The translations under genes and the position numbers were made by a program. The notes below the pieces were generated by a model. It was not told the origin of the DNA and did no database searches. It worked only from the letters and a program-made list of their open reading frames with translations. Shown here piece after piece: positions 40,798 through 48,620 of a stretch of DNA of 64,000 nucleotides. The DNA is from Patescibacterium sp964487795 (lineage in GTDB: Bacteria; Patescibacteriota; Patescibacteriia; Patescibacteriales; Patescibacteriaceae): positions 248,001 to 312,000 of the forward strand of contig CAZASI010000002.1 in the NCBI GenBank assembly GCA_964487795.1, written 5' to 3'. How positions within the stretch are numbered: position 1 is the first letter of the stretch; each line of letters opens with the position of its first letter.

Positions 40798-40830
40798 AAA
40801 AACCTGTCATTATTTAATGACAGGTTTTTT
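40798..40830. terminator. Bidirectional terminator
   Basis: AAAAACCTGTCAT (40798-40810) pairs with ATGACAGGTTTTT (40817-40829), between converging genes. Confidence 0.9.
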
Positions 40831-40837
40831 AATTGAC

Positions 40838-41623
40838 TTACTTTCCTCCATGCCTACGATATAAAATTGTGGCTGTTGGTATTGAGACAATGATAATACC
40901 AATACACCAAATCAAAGACATTGTTATATGATTCCCGACCGGCGTTCCAATCATTAAAGCTCGGATCGCTTCAATAACATGCGTGACCGGCTGATTTTCA
41001 GCGAAGACTCGTAAGACCGTTGGCATTGTTGAAGTTGGCGCAAACGCGGCACTTGCAAAGGTTAAAGGAAAAATTAAAACAAAACCCAACCACTGCACGG
41101 CTTCTATCGACTTCGCCAATAAACCTAAAATCGCCGAGAGCCAAGAAAAAGCAAAAGTGAAAAGTAGAATAATGCCGGCAATCATAAACCATTCGCTCAC
41201 ACTCGCGTCCGGACGGAAACCCACTAATAAACCAACTCCGATCATAACTACCGAAGATAAAATATTTCTGAGTAAGTCGGCAGTCACATGTCCGATCAAC
41301 AACGCTGAACTGATAATAGGCAAAGATTTAATACGATCGACAATCCCCCGTTGTAAATCCGTAGTTACGCCAATCGCCGTAGTCAATGCTCCGAAGGCCG
41401 CAGTTTGAACTAGAATACCCGCAACTAAAAAGTTTACGTAGGTTGTTCCTCCAGTATCAATCGCACCACCAAACACATAACGGAATAAGAGCATAAACAT
41501 AATCGGTTGAAAGGCAACGCCGAGCAATTGGTCCATGTTTTTTACAATATGAGACAGGCTGCGTTTAATCAGGACTAAAGAATCATTGAATGCCCAGAAT
41601 AATTTTGAATGTTGCTGTATCAT
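40838..41623 (-). CDS. ABC-2 type exporter permease (DrrB-like)
   Basis: 261 residues with six hydrophobic segments and the ABC-2 permease pattern: VAFQPIMFMLLFRYVFGGAI near the start, GIVDRIKSLPIISSALLIGH as the coupling region, and the C-terminal FAENQPVTHVIEAIRAL typical of daunorubicin-type DrrB permeases. It starts one base after the ATPase gene stop. Together they form an exporter for a hydrophobic compound or lipid; the substrate is not evident. Confidence 0.9.
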   Translation of the reverse strand: MIQQHSKLFWAFNDSLVLIKRSLSHIVKNMDQLLGVAFQPIMFMLLFRYVFGGAIDTGGTTYVNFLVAGILVQTAAFGALTTAIGVTTDLQRGIVDRIKSLPIISSALLIGHVTADLLRNILSSVVMIGVGLLVGFRPDASVSEWFMIAGIILLFTFAFSWLSAILGLLAKSIEAVQWLGFVLIFPLTFASAAFAPTSTMPTVLRVFAENQPVTHVIEAIRALMIGTPVGNHITMSLIWCIGIIIVSIPTATILYRRHGGK

Positions 41624-41624
41624 A

Positions 41625-42572
41625 TTATTGTTTAGTTTCTTCGGTCTGACGTCCGGTAAGTTTCAAAAATACATCATCCAATGTCGGTTTATGTAAACTC
41701 AAGGCATCAAGCTCAATATTATGTTCTTCCATCAAATTAAGAATAGCTTTTACTTCACTCACTGCTCCGCTTGTCGCAATACTGATTTTTTTATCTTCCT
41801 CGTCGACCTGCAAGCCATCTCCCGTAATAAGCTGAACGGCTTTTTCAAAATCACTCTGTGTCGCAATCGTCACTTCAAGACGCTCATTACCAACACGAGC
41901 TTTTAATTCGTCAGCCGTACCCTCAGCAATGACAATGCCATGATCAATAACCGCAATTCGATCAGCCAATGTATCTGCTTCATCCAAATACTGAGTCGTT
42001 AATAAGATAGTAGCACCCGAAGCTTTAAGTTTTGCAACAATATCCCAAACCGCCAAACGACTGCGCGGATCAAGACCCGTCGTCGGTTCATCAAGAAAAA
42101 CAATTGGTGGTGTCGCAACTAAACTCAAGGCAAGATCAAGACGACGGCGCATACCTCCTGAGTATGTTTTAGCTGCGCGTTCAGATGCTTCCATTAAATC
42201 AAACTGTTCAAGTAAATCCTCAGCACGTTTTTTTGCATCTTTTTTACTCAAATGATACAGACGTCCCATCATCACAAGATTTTCTCGTCCGCTTAACAAT
42301 TCATCAACCGCCGCATACTGACCGGTTAGTCCAATACTGTGGCGAACTTCATCGGCGTGTGTTTTAACATTATGTCCGTTAACAAGCACCAAACCGCTGT
42401 CAGCTTCAAGGAGGGTGCTTAAGATTCTAATGGTTGTAGTCTTACCTGCTCCGTTCGGACCGAGCAGACCAAAAACACTGCCACGTTTAATTCGCAGATT
42501 CAAACCTTTTAAGACTTGAGTGTCTTTATATGATTTAACAAGATTTTCTATTACTATAGCGTCTTCATTCAT
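41625..42572 (-). CDS. ABC exporter ATP-binding protein (DrrA-like)
   Basis: 315 residues. Walker A GPNGAGKT (38-45), signature YSGGMRRRLDLALSL, Walker B IVFLDEPTTGLD, and the DrrA-type C-terminal extension ending in LHKPTLDDVFLKLTGR. It powers the DrrB-like permease encoded next. The promoter lies within the terminator region of the cold-shock gene. Confidence 0.94.
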   Translation of the reverse strand: MNEDAIVIENLVKSYKDTQVLKGLNLRIKRGSVFGLLGPNGAGKTTTIRILSTLLEADSGLVLVNGHNVKTHADEVRHSIGLTGQYAAVDELLSGRENLVMMGRLYHLSKKDAKKRAEDLLEQFDLMEASERAAKTYSGGMRRRLDLALSLVATPPIVFLDEPTTGLDPRSRLAVWDIVAKLKASGATILLTTQYLDEADTLADRIAVIDHGIVIAEGTADELKARVGNERLEVTIATQSDFEKAVQLITGDGLQVDEEDKKISIATSGAVSEVKAILNLMEEHNIELDALSLHKPTLDDVFLKLTGRQTEETKQ

Positions 42573-42598
42573 AAAATGGATATTAATGGTTACAAACT

Positions 42599-42628
42599 AT
42601 TATATACAAAAATACCCCTATCTGCCAA
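42599..42628 (-). promoter_or_regulatory. Promoter of the ABC exporter operon
   Basis: Minus-strand TTGGCA (42628-42623), 18 bases, TATAAT (42604-42599). The -35 element is part of the cold-shock gene terminator hairpin. Confidence 0.65.
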
Positions 42629-42648
42629 ATGGCAGACAGGGGTATTTT
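42609..42648 (-). terminator. Terminator of the cold-shock gene
   Basis: AAAATACCCCT-A-TCTGCC pairs with GGCAGA-C-AGGGGTATTTT around AAAT, with one mismatch, and it has flanking A/T tracts. Confidence 0.85.
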
Positions 42649-42664
42649 GTAACTTTAAAAGTTA

Positions 42665-42862
42665 TTAAGCGCGCTGAACGTTAACTGCGTTCGGGCCCTT
42701 TTCAGATTGTTCAACCTCATAAGTGACTTCGTCACCTTCGTGAAGTTCAGCGAATTGGACACCTACCAAGCTGTTGCTGTGGAAGAATAAGTCCTTTTCC
42801 TGACCTTCTGAAGAGATGAAACCAAAACCCTTATCGGTCAACTTTTTGATTGTTCCTTTCAT
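42665..42862 (-). CDS. csp: Cold-shock domain protein
   Basis: 65 residues forming one cold-shock domain. RNP1 is KGFGFIS (11-17) and RNP2 is LFFHS (25-29), with the aromatic side chains that bind single-stranded RNA. It likely acts as an RNA chaperone. The transcript has a leader of about 85 bases upstream of the ATG, comparable in style to the regulated leaders of csp genes elsewhere, though shorter than that of E. coli cspA. Confidence 0.96.
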   Translation of the reverse strand: MKGTIKKLTDKGFGFISSEGQEKDLFFHSNSLVGVQFAELHEGDEVTYEVEQSEKGPNAVNVQRA

Positions 42863-42952
42863 GGATGTATCAGAATGAATAAAAGCGTAAAGTGATATTT
42901 TGTTTAAAATGAATCGACGACTTCACAAACCTCATATGCGCAATACTTTTAT

Positions 42953-42981
42953 AGTATAGCATGATTAGATTTTCATGTCAA
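42953..42981 (-). promoter_or_regulatory. Promoter of the cold-shock gene
   Basis: Minus-strand TTGACA (42981-42976), 17 bases, TATACT (42958-42953). Confidence 0.85.
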
Positions 42982-43018
42982 ATAAGGGTGCTGCTTGTTA
43001 TATATACAAGAAATCCAT

Positions 43019-43657
43019 CTAATTATCTAATAGTTCAAAATCGCTTTTGAACATATATTTAGCTATTTGAAAAATGCCGTAAGAAATAAACAGCGCGGCG
43101 AAGACATCAATTGAATAATGCAAATGCCCAAGGAGTACGGCGCTCCCCCCGATTAGTGTGCAGAGTAGGAAAAAATATCTTAAAATCTTTTGTTTCCAAA
43201 ATACAAAAGCTAATAAGAAGGGCAATCCTGTATGCGCTGAAAAGAATAAATCTCCGCCGGCGCTAATCGTTTGAACAAAATCAGTTGGATCAATAACTAT
43301 CTGCCCATGCGGTGTTCCGAGGTGAGTCAGAATCATAAATAACGAGCGCACGATGACAAACAGGGCAATTGCCTTTACTCCAAAGGGAATAGATTTCGGT
43401 TCATTTAAGAATAAGGCAATCAATAATATGATAAATAGTACTGCACCCTCGGAAAAAATAAGATGAACATCAAGCACCGGTAAGATATCAAGTAACAAAT
43501 CCCCTACCGGCTCGCCGAGATTGACCAAAGCATAAATATTGGCGTAATAATTTACAAAAAAACTTAGGGTAAGCAGCAGAAGACTCGCAATAATATTAAT
43601 TACGAGTTTTTTTTCTGTCCAAACCAGCTTATGCTTTGTAAATATATTCATTAACAT
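43019..43657 (-). CDS. PAP2-like membrane protein
   Basis: About 212 residues from ATG 43657; starts at 43681, 43651 or a GTG at 43744 are also possible and no clear Shine-Dalgarno sequence decides. It has about six membrane segments. GGDLFFSAHTGLPFLLAF and the later HLHYSIDVFAALFISYG match the catalytic histidine motifs of the PAP2 (sphingomyelin-synthase-like PAP2_C) group, which transfer or remove lipid head-group phosphates. The target lipid is unknown. Divergent from the helicase gene. Confidence 0.8.
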   Translation of the reverse strand: MLMNIFTKHKLVWTEKKLVINIIASLLLLTLSFFVNYYANIYALVNLGEPVGDLLLDILPVLDVHLIFSEGAVLFIILLIALFLNEPKSIPFGVKAIALFVIVRSLFMILTHLGTPHGQIVIDPTDFVQTISAGGDLFFSAHTGLPFLLAFVFWKQKILRYFFLLCTLIGGSAVLLGHLHYSIDVFAALFISYGIFQIAKYMFKSDFELLDN

Positions 43658-43790
43658 TGCAGCTTCTTCACACTTAATCATGAAACTTAATAAGACTAAA
43701 GTCAAATTAAAATCGATTGTTAGCCATTTTTTATGCCTACCCACTTTTTCTATTTTCCCTATTTTGTAAAGATTATGCTATGATGCCACT

Positions 43791-45035
43791 ATGAATACAC
43801 AAGAAACAGGCTTTCAAGGCCTTGGCATTGCGCCAAAACTACTCGAGATATTGGAAAAAAATCGTTTTAAAACACCGACTCCGATTCAACATAAATCAAT
43901 CCCAGCCGGCATCGAAGGCAAAGATATCATCGGTATCGCCCAAACCGGTACTGGCAAAACCTTAGCCTTTGGTATTCCAATGCTACAACGACTTTCTCGC
44001 GATGGCGGACAAGGTCTTATTTTGGTTCCGACAAGAGAACTAGCACAACAAGTTGAAGAATCCTTGCAACGACTTGGCCGTTCTTTTGGTTTAAAAACTG
44101 CTGTACTTATCGGCGGTGAAGATTTTGGCAGACAGTTGAGAAAATTAAAGTCAAAGGTTCATATTATTGTCGCGACACCAGGACGCCTCATTGATCATTT
44201 AACGCGTCGCACCGTCTCACTCAAAACGGTTAAAATACTTGTTATGGACGAAGCTGATCGCATGCTCGATATGGGCTTTATGCCGCAAATCAAAATTATT
44301 TTAGAAGCAATGCCGGCCGACAGGCAGACAATGCTTTTCTCGGCAACAATGCCGCCGCGTATTGTTGGCTTGGCTGCACAGTACATGAAACTCCCCTTGC
44401 GCATTGAAGTCGCTCCGGCCGGAAGTACTGCTAAAGACGTGAGCCAAGAAATTTACTTTATTCCAAAGCCGGACAAACCGCATCTACTTAAAGATATATT
44501 AACTGAACGAAAAGGTAGCACGCTTATTTTTACACGTACTAAATATGAAGCGAAAAAACTGGCGTTGATTGTACGCAAGATGGGACACACTGCCAATGAA
44601 ATTCATTCTAATCGCAGTTTAAGTCAACGTCGCGAAGCACTGGAAGGATTTAAACTTGGCCGATACCGCGTCTTAGTCGCGACTGATATTGCAGCGCGAG
44701 GCATTGATGTGAGAAATATCGCCTTGGTTATTAATTATGATTTACCAGAACAAGCTGAGGATTATGTTCACCGTATCGGACGAACAGGTCGTGCCGGTGC
44801 TGGCGGTCATGCTATTTCTTTTGCTATGCCTCATCAGCGAAATGACATTAGAAATATTGAACGTTTAATTCAAAAATCACTGCCTTTGCGTCAGTCTCCG
44901 CACTCAGCACCAATGAGCGATGTTGCGCCAGCTCCTAAGACTTCAAAGTTCAAAGCGCGAAGCAAAGGAGGTTTTTCCAAGCCCTACCGCAAACCCTTTG
45001 CCCGAAAGCCGGGTTTCAAAAAACGCAGCTTTTAA
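43791..45035 (+). CDS. DEAD-box RNA helicase (RhlE/DeaD type)
   Basis: 414 residues. Q motif around Gln33, motif I AQTGTGKT (50-57), Ia PTRELAQQ (80-87), motif II DEAD (153-156), motif III SAT, motif V ATDIAARGID and motif VI HRIGRTGRAG. A short basic tail rich in Lys, Arg and Phe (SKGGFSKPYRKPFARKPGFK) ends the protein and probably binds RNA. It may help ribosome assembly or RNA turnover. Confidence 0.95.
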   Translation: MNTQETGFQGLGIAPKLLEILEKNRFKTPTPIQHKSIPAGIEGKDIIGIAQTGTGKTLAFGIPMLQRLSRDGGQGLILVPTRELAQQVEESLQRLGRSFGLKTAVLIGGEDFGRQLRKLKSKVHIIVATPGRLIDHLTRRTVSLKTVKILVMDEADRMLDMGFMPQIKIILEAMPADRQTMLFSATMPPRIVGLAAQYMKLPLRIEVAPAGSTAKDVSQEIYFIPKPDKPHLLKDILTERKGSTLIFTRTKYEAKKLALIVRKMGHTANEIHSNRSLSQRREALEGFKLGRYRVLVATDIAARGIDVRNIALVINYDLPEQAEDYVHRIGRTGRAGAGGHAISFAMPHQRNDIRNIERLIQKSLPLRQSPHSAPMSDVAPAPKTSKFKARSKGGFSKPYRKPFARKPGFKKRSF

Positions 45036-45095
45036 AAAGCTGAAAAAAGTCGAAACAATTGTTTTATACTTACGTTATATATTAAGCAGCTCAGT

Positions 45096-45644
45096 ATGGA
45101 CTCAAACGAGCTAAAAGCACTGATTACACGAGCACAAGCACTTGACCAGTCGGCTTTCGGAGAGCTCTATGATCTTTTCGCGGCTAAAATATACCGTTTC
45201 ATTAGCTACAAACTCCCCACTCGAGAAATGGCCGAGGATGTCCTACAGGAAACCTTTATGAAGGCTTGGCAAGCTTTACCAAAACTTAACCCGGAAAAGC
45301 TTTATTTCAACGCCTGGCTCTATACCATTGCTCGTAATCTTATTAACGACCAATACCGTGCCGTTAAAAGACGACCGACGCCGGATACCTTGGATAACTA
45401 TTATGATTTAGCAGATAACGACGATCCCGCACAAAATACCGACGATATTCTCCATAAAGAAAAATTACGCTCGATTTTAAACGAATTGCCCGCGAGCTAT
45501 AAACAAGTGCTTGAGCTAAGATTCTTACAAGAGTTTAGCGTAGAAGAAACAGCAAAAGTTATGGGTAAAACTGTCATTGCAGTGCGCGTCATGCAACATC
45601 GAGCTATTAAAAAACTAGGACAAGATTTTACAATTAGTGAATAA
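45096..45644 (+). CDS. ECF-type RNA polymerase sigma factor
   Basis: 182 residues. Region 2 is visible as FGELYDLFAAKIYRFISYKL and AEDVLQETFMKAWQ (about residues 22-70), and region 4 as LPASYKQVLELRFLQEFSVE followed by the HTH ETAKVMGKTVIAVRVMQHRA. The linker is acidic. The following gene encodes a single-pass protein that begins one base after the stop, typical of a sigma/anti-sigma pair. No target promoter pattern could be deduced from the window. Confidence 0.92.
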   Translation: MDSNELKALITRAQALDQSAFGELYDLFAAKIYRFISYKLPTREMAEDVLQETFMKAWQALPKLNPEKLYFNAWLYTIARNLINDQYRAVKRRPTPDTLDNYYDLADNDDPAQNTDDILHKEKLRSILNELPASYKQVLELRFLQEFSVEETAKVMGKTVIAVRVMQHRAIKKLGQDFTISE

Positions 45645-45645
45645 T

Positions 45646-46407
45646 ATGAACAAAGATACTTCTGGCGTGTTAAAAGAACTTGAACGCCAGCACCAACTTA
45701 ATCCCCTTCGCCAAGCGGTCCTCAAAAAAGAATTGATGGACAAATTAGCGAATCCGCCGCAACCGACCCATGTTGCGGTAGGATTTTTTTCATACAAAAC
45801 CGCGATCAGCGCCGCGGCGGTTCTTGTTGCGATTATTATTGCAGGTGGCAGCGTCTATGCGACAGAAACTTCCCTGCCAGGAGATTTCCTGCATCCTATC
45901 AAATTGGTGGCAGAAAAAATTGAAACAAAGTTGGCGGTTTCCGAAGAGAAGCAAGCTAGGATTGAAGCCGAGCATACAAACAAACGTATTGAAGAAGTGC
46001 GCAAATTAGATATTAAAGCAAGTGCACAAACTAATATTGAACAAAAAAACGAAATTCAAAAGCGCCAGCAATCCGCGCAAGTTGAAATCGAAACTCATCT
46101 TGAACAAACTCTTGATAAACTTGAACAAGTTAAAACTAAACTTAATGAACGCGGCAAAGACAAGGCAGCTGAAAAACTAAATATTTCCATAGAACGATTA
46201 AAAACTCGTGCTGCTGAATCAAGAATAAAAATTAAGCGCGAAAAAGTTCGAGAAGAAGAAAAACGAGAGAATAAGGATGACGAAAAAGATGAGAGACAGC
46301 CAATTCCTGATCGAATTCAACCAGTACAAGAAAAAGAACAACCAACACTAAAAAGACTCATTCCGAACGACTCAAGAGAAAACGAACTTGAAGACTCTCT
46401 CAAATAG
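45646..46407 (+). CDS. DUF5667 membrane protein, probable partner of the sigma factor
   Basis: 253 residues from ATG 45646. The N-terminal cytoplasmic part (about 1-45) precedes one membrane segment (about 48-68), followed by the DUF5667 signature TETSLPGDFLHPIKLVAEKI and a long charged coiled coil (about 90-210) with a Pro/Glu/Lys tail. Position right after an ECF sigma gene suggests that the N-terminal part holds or releases the sigma factor, but no zinc anti-sigma motif is present. Confidence 0.8.
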   Translation: MNKDTSGVLKELERQHQLNPLRQAVLKKELMDKLANPPQPTHVAVGFFSYKTAISAAAVLVAIIIAGGSVYATETSLPGDFLHPIKLVAEKIETKLAVSEEKQARIEAEHTNKRIEEVRKLDIKASAQTNIEQKNEIQKRQQSAQVEIETHLEQTLDKLEQVKTKLNERGKDKAAEKLNISIERLKTRAAESRIKIKREKVREEEKRENKDDEKDERQPIPDRIQPVQEKEQPTLKRLIPNDSRENELEDSLK

Positions 46408-46424
46408 CGTTATCATTACAATAT

Positions 46425-46835
46425 ATGAACACTACCTATTTTAAAACAATAGCGTATCTTGCTTTGGTTGGAACGCTTTTCGCCGGTTATTTGAGTTTCA
46501 TGAAACTCTTAACCAGCACCTGCGCATTTAATGAAAGCTGCCCAAACTTTCTGGGATACTCGGCGTGTTGGTACGGCTTTGCAATGTTTTTGACCATGTT
46601 AATACTCAGTGTCATTGGTCTATATAAAAAGAATAAACGGGAAACTCTGCGTCGCTCAATTATTGCTGTTTCTTTCCTGGGTATTTTATTTGCTGGCTGG
46701 CTGGTCATTCCGGAGATTAAACTACTTTTTTCCAATGATGCACCGTCTTACGCCATGATATTGCCAAGCTGTGCGTATGGACTTATATTCTATATTATTA
46801 TTTTTATTCTCTCTCTACGCGCTCGCAAACAATAA
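46425..46835 (+). CDS. Four-helix membrane protein with conserved-looking Cys
   Basis: 136 residues with four hydrophobic segments. The first loop has STCAFNESCPNFLGYSACWYG and the last has LPSCAYG. The spacing and the YG after Cys recall VKOR-type quinone/thiol redox proteins, but no CxxC is present, so this is only a resemblance. It lies in the sigma factor operon, 17 bases after the DUF5667 gene. Confidence 0.65.
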   Translation: MNTTYFKTIAYLALVGTLFAGYLSFMKLLTSTCAFNESCPNFLGYSACWYGFAMFLTMLILSVIGLYKKNKRETLRRSIIAVSFLGILFAGWLVIPEIKLLFSNDAPSYAMILPSCAYGLIFYIIIFILSLRARKQ

Positions 46836-46838
46836 AGT

Positions 46839-47252
46839 ATGAAAAAAGGATTTTTTGATTTACTTGAAGACAAAGTTCGCGGATTTTTAAGCCACTTCCC
46901 TATTCCCTACGCCTTTATCGGCGCTGTTGGTATTGTCTTATTTTGGCGTGGTGTTTGGCATACTGCCGATTATCTGATGCTGACCTGGCAAGCCAATCAT
47001 TTAGTCGGATCAACGATTGATTTAAGCAATGAGTTGTGGTGGGATGGCCCGCTGTCAATTTTAGCCGGTACAGTCATATTGTTAATAATTGGACTATTTG
47101 TATCAAATTTCCTAGGTAATGAAATCATTATCAGCGGACTCAGGGGCGAAAAAAAGATTTCGGAAAAAACTGAAACAGAGCTGCAAAGCGAAGTTAATGC
47201 CATTAGCGAAATAAAAGAAGAACTAGACGAAGTCGTCAAAAAACTCAAATAA
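46839..47252 (+). CDS. Small membrane protein with coiled-coil tail
   Basis: 137 residues with two hydrophobic segments (about 21-42 and 68-90) and a C-terminal charged coiled coil (KKISEKTETELQSEVNAISE). Not recognised. It starts 3 bases after the previous stop and ends the sigma factor operon. Confidence 0.7.
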   Translation: MKKGFFDLLEDKVRGFLSHFPIPYAFIGAVGIVLFWRGVWHTADYLMLTWQANHLVGSTIDLSNELWWDGPLSILAGTVILLIIGLFVSNFLGNEIIISGLRGEKKISEKTETELQSEVNAISEIKEELDEVVKKLK

Positions 47253-47275
47253 TAAAGACTATATATAGCGCGCTA

Positions 47276-47304
47276 TTGACAAAAAGCGTGCTTTTATGTA
47301 ATCT
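47276..47304 (+). promoter_or_regulatory. Promoter of the exported protein gene at 47372
   Basis: TTGACA (47276-47281), 17 bases, TAATCT (47299-47304). Confidence 0.8.
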
Positions 47305-47371
47305 AAAACATCACATAAAATTGATCTTTTTATAACCAATAACAACATTCATTTTTGGAGGATAATAAAAA

Positions 47372-48025
47372 ATGAAAACATTAACGCTCATAGTGAGCTG
47401 TATTATTTTACTAAGCTTTTCTGCTACTAACGCACAGGACGCTGACTCAACCGGTGTGACTATCATTGAGACTAATCTCGATGAAAAGGTTCCCACTGAA
47501 CCCGCTGCGGATTCATTAAACCCGACAGTGAAGAATGCTCCGACATTTACCGGCAGCATAGAACCACTCAAATCCGGATTGCCTCATATCTTTTATACAC
47601 CAAGCGGATGGTTCTTCATCTCACGGTTATACTTTGATGACAATCACTCAATGGTTGAAAGCGGTGTGTATAAAGACGACCAAGTGCCTGTCCTTCGTAA
47701 TGAGGACAACAACTGGTCAAACAATAAAAACGGGGTCATTGACGTAAGTATCGGCCAGATGAAAAAGGTCACCTTACTTGAAGACGATTTTTATTGCGGC
47801 AGAGGCGAACGATCGAAATACAGTCCAAGTGTTTCATTTCCTTGGTGCATACAGATAGCGCCGGGAAAAAACATTCCAACATTTTCAATCCTTGAAGGAA
47901 TACCAACTTTGGTACACTGTATTCCCAACGAAGACGGCACAGGATTTAATTATTATTTCCCCGCCACGGTCTTTGACAAGGAAATTAAAGAAGCCATAAA
48001 AAAGGCTGTTGAAGATCTGGAATAA
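47372..48025 (+). CDS. Exported protein, unknown function
   Basis: 217 residues. Signal peptide about 1-22 ending TNAQ. The mature N-terminal part is acidic and Thr/Pro-rich (about 23-60), then a beta-prone domain with two or three Cys (DFYCGRGE, PWCIQI, VHCIPN). GGAGG lies 10 bases before the ATG, and the gene has its own promoter and terminator. In signal style and isolation it matches the exported proteins at 11638, 23114 and 24441. No family recognised. Confidence 0.75.
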   Translation: MKTLTLIVSCIILLSFSATNAQDADSTGVTIIETNLDEKVPTEPAADSLNPTVKNAPTFTGSIEPLKSGLPHIFYTPSGWFFISRLYFDDNHSMVESGVYKDDQVPVLRNEDNNWSNNKNGVIDVSIGQMKKVTLLEDDFYCGRGERSKYSPSVSFPWCIQIAPGKNIPTFSILEGIPTLVHCIPNEDGTGFNYYFPATVFDKEIKEAIKKAVEDLE

Positions 48026-48046
48026 TTTGCTACAACGTTCTTTCAA

Positions 48047-48074
48047 AAAAAGGGAATCTCACGATTCCCTTTTT
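48047..48074. terminator. Bidirectional terminator
   Basis: AAAAAGGGAATC (48047-48058) and GATTCCCTTTTT (48063-48074) around TCAC, between converging genes. Confidence 0.9.
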
Positions 48075-48079
48075 GAATA

Positions 48080-48619
48080 CTAATTTTGTTGAAAATGAAT
48101 TGAAGCGAAATTAAATGGCGCTATACCATCCAAACCTTCTTGTCTATATCCTATAATCAGATTGTTTGTACTTATAAAATTTTCAAAAGCAAAATCACTT
48201 TGCTGACCAAATAACCAACAATCAGAATAATATGACTCAAGTCCATCACGATGTATTTGGTCGCTTTTGTGTAGTGAGCACGTTTTTGATTTTGATCGAT
48301 CATCAATAATCTGTTGAATCTGTTTTTCTAAACTTAATTCATTTCGATTCCAAATATATAAACTCGATCTATATACTGTATCTTGTATTGCCCCATTTTC
48401 CATAACTTCAAAATTTAAATCATTATTTTCACTGACAAATTCACATCTATTATCATCTATAAATACTTTTCCTTCTTCACCTGACTCCAGTTTAGAAGCA
48501 ATAGTAAAAGTTTTGTTCTTACAAGTATTGGAGATTGTAGGTAAAGGATTATTTTTTACCACAATTAAAATTGCAATAAATAATATAAGCGAGGAGATTA
48601 GAATTAATTTATTTTTCAT
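48080..48619 (-). CDS. Membrane-anchored protein, candidate immunity to the RHS-CHAP protein
   Basis: 179 residues from ATG 48619: one N-terminal membrane segment (about 5-24) and an exported domain with four Cys (STCKNKT, DNRCEFV, KTCSLHK, SDCWLFG) and mixed secondary structure. Not recognised. It begins 1 base after the stop of the RHS-CHAP gene, so expression is coupled. A wall-degrading toxin acts outside the membrane, and an immunity protein for it would need to be exported; topology and position fit that role. Inference only. Confidence 0.7.
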   Translation of the reverse strand: MKNKLILISSLILFIAILIVVKNNPLPTISNTCKNKTFTIASKLESGEEGKVFIDDNRCEFVSENNDLNFEVMENGAIQDTVYRSSLYIWNRNELSLEKQIQQIIDDRSKSKTCSLHKSDQIHRDGLESYYSDCWLFGQQSDFAFENFISTNNLIIGYRQEGLDGIAPFNFASIHFQQN

Positions 48620-48620
48620 A

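Noticed and set aside
36604..40830. An integrated mobile element at tRNA-Gln
   Set aside because: No integrase, no 3' tRNA duplication and no direct-repeat att pair were seen; the partial copy is of the 5' half and lies on the wrong side.
46425..46835. VKOR thiol-redox enzyme
   Set aside because: Cys residues and four helices are present, but the defining CxxC motif is absent, so only a resemblance is noted.
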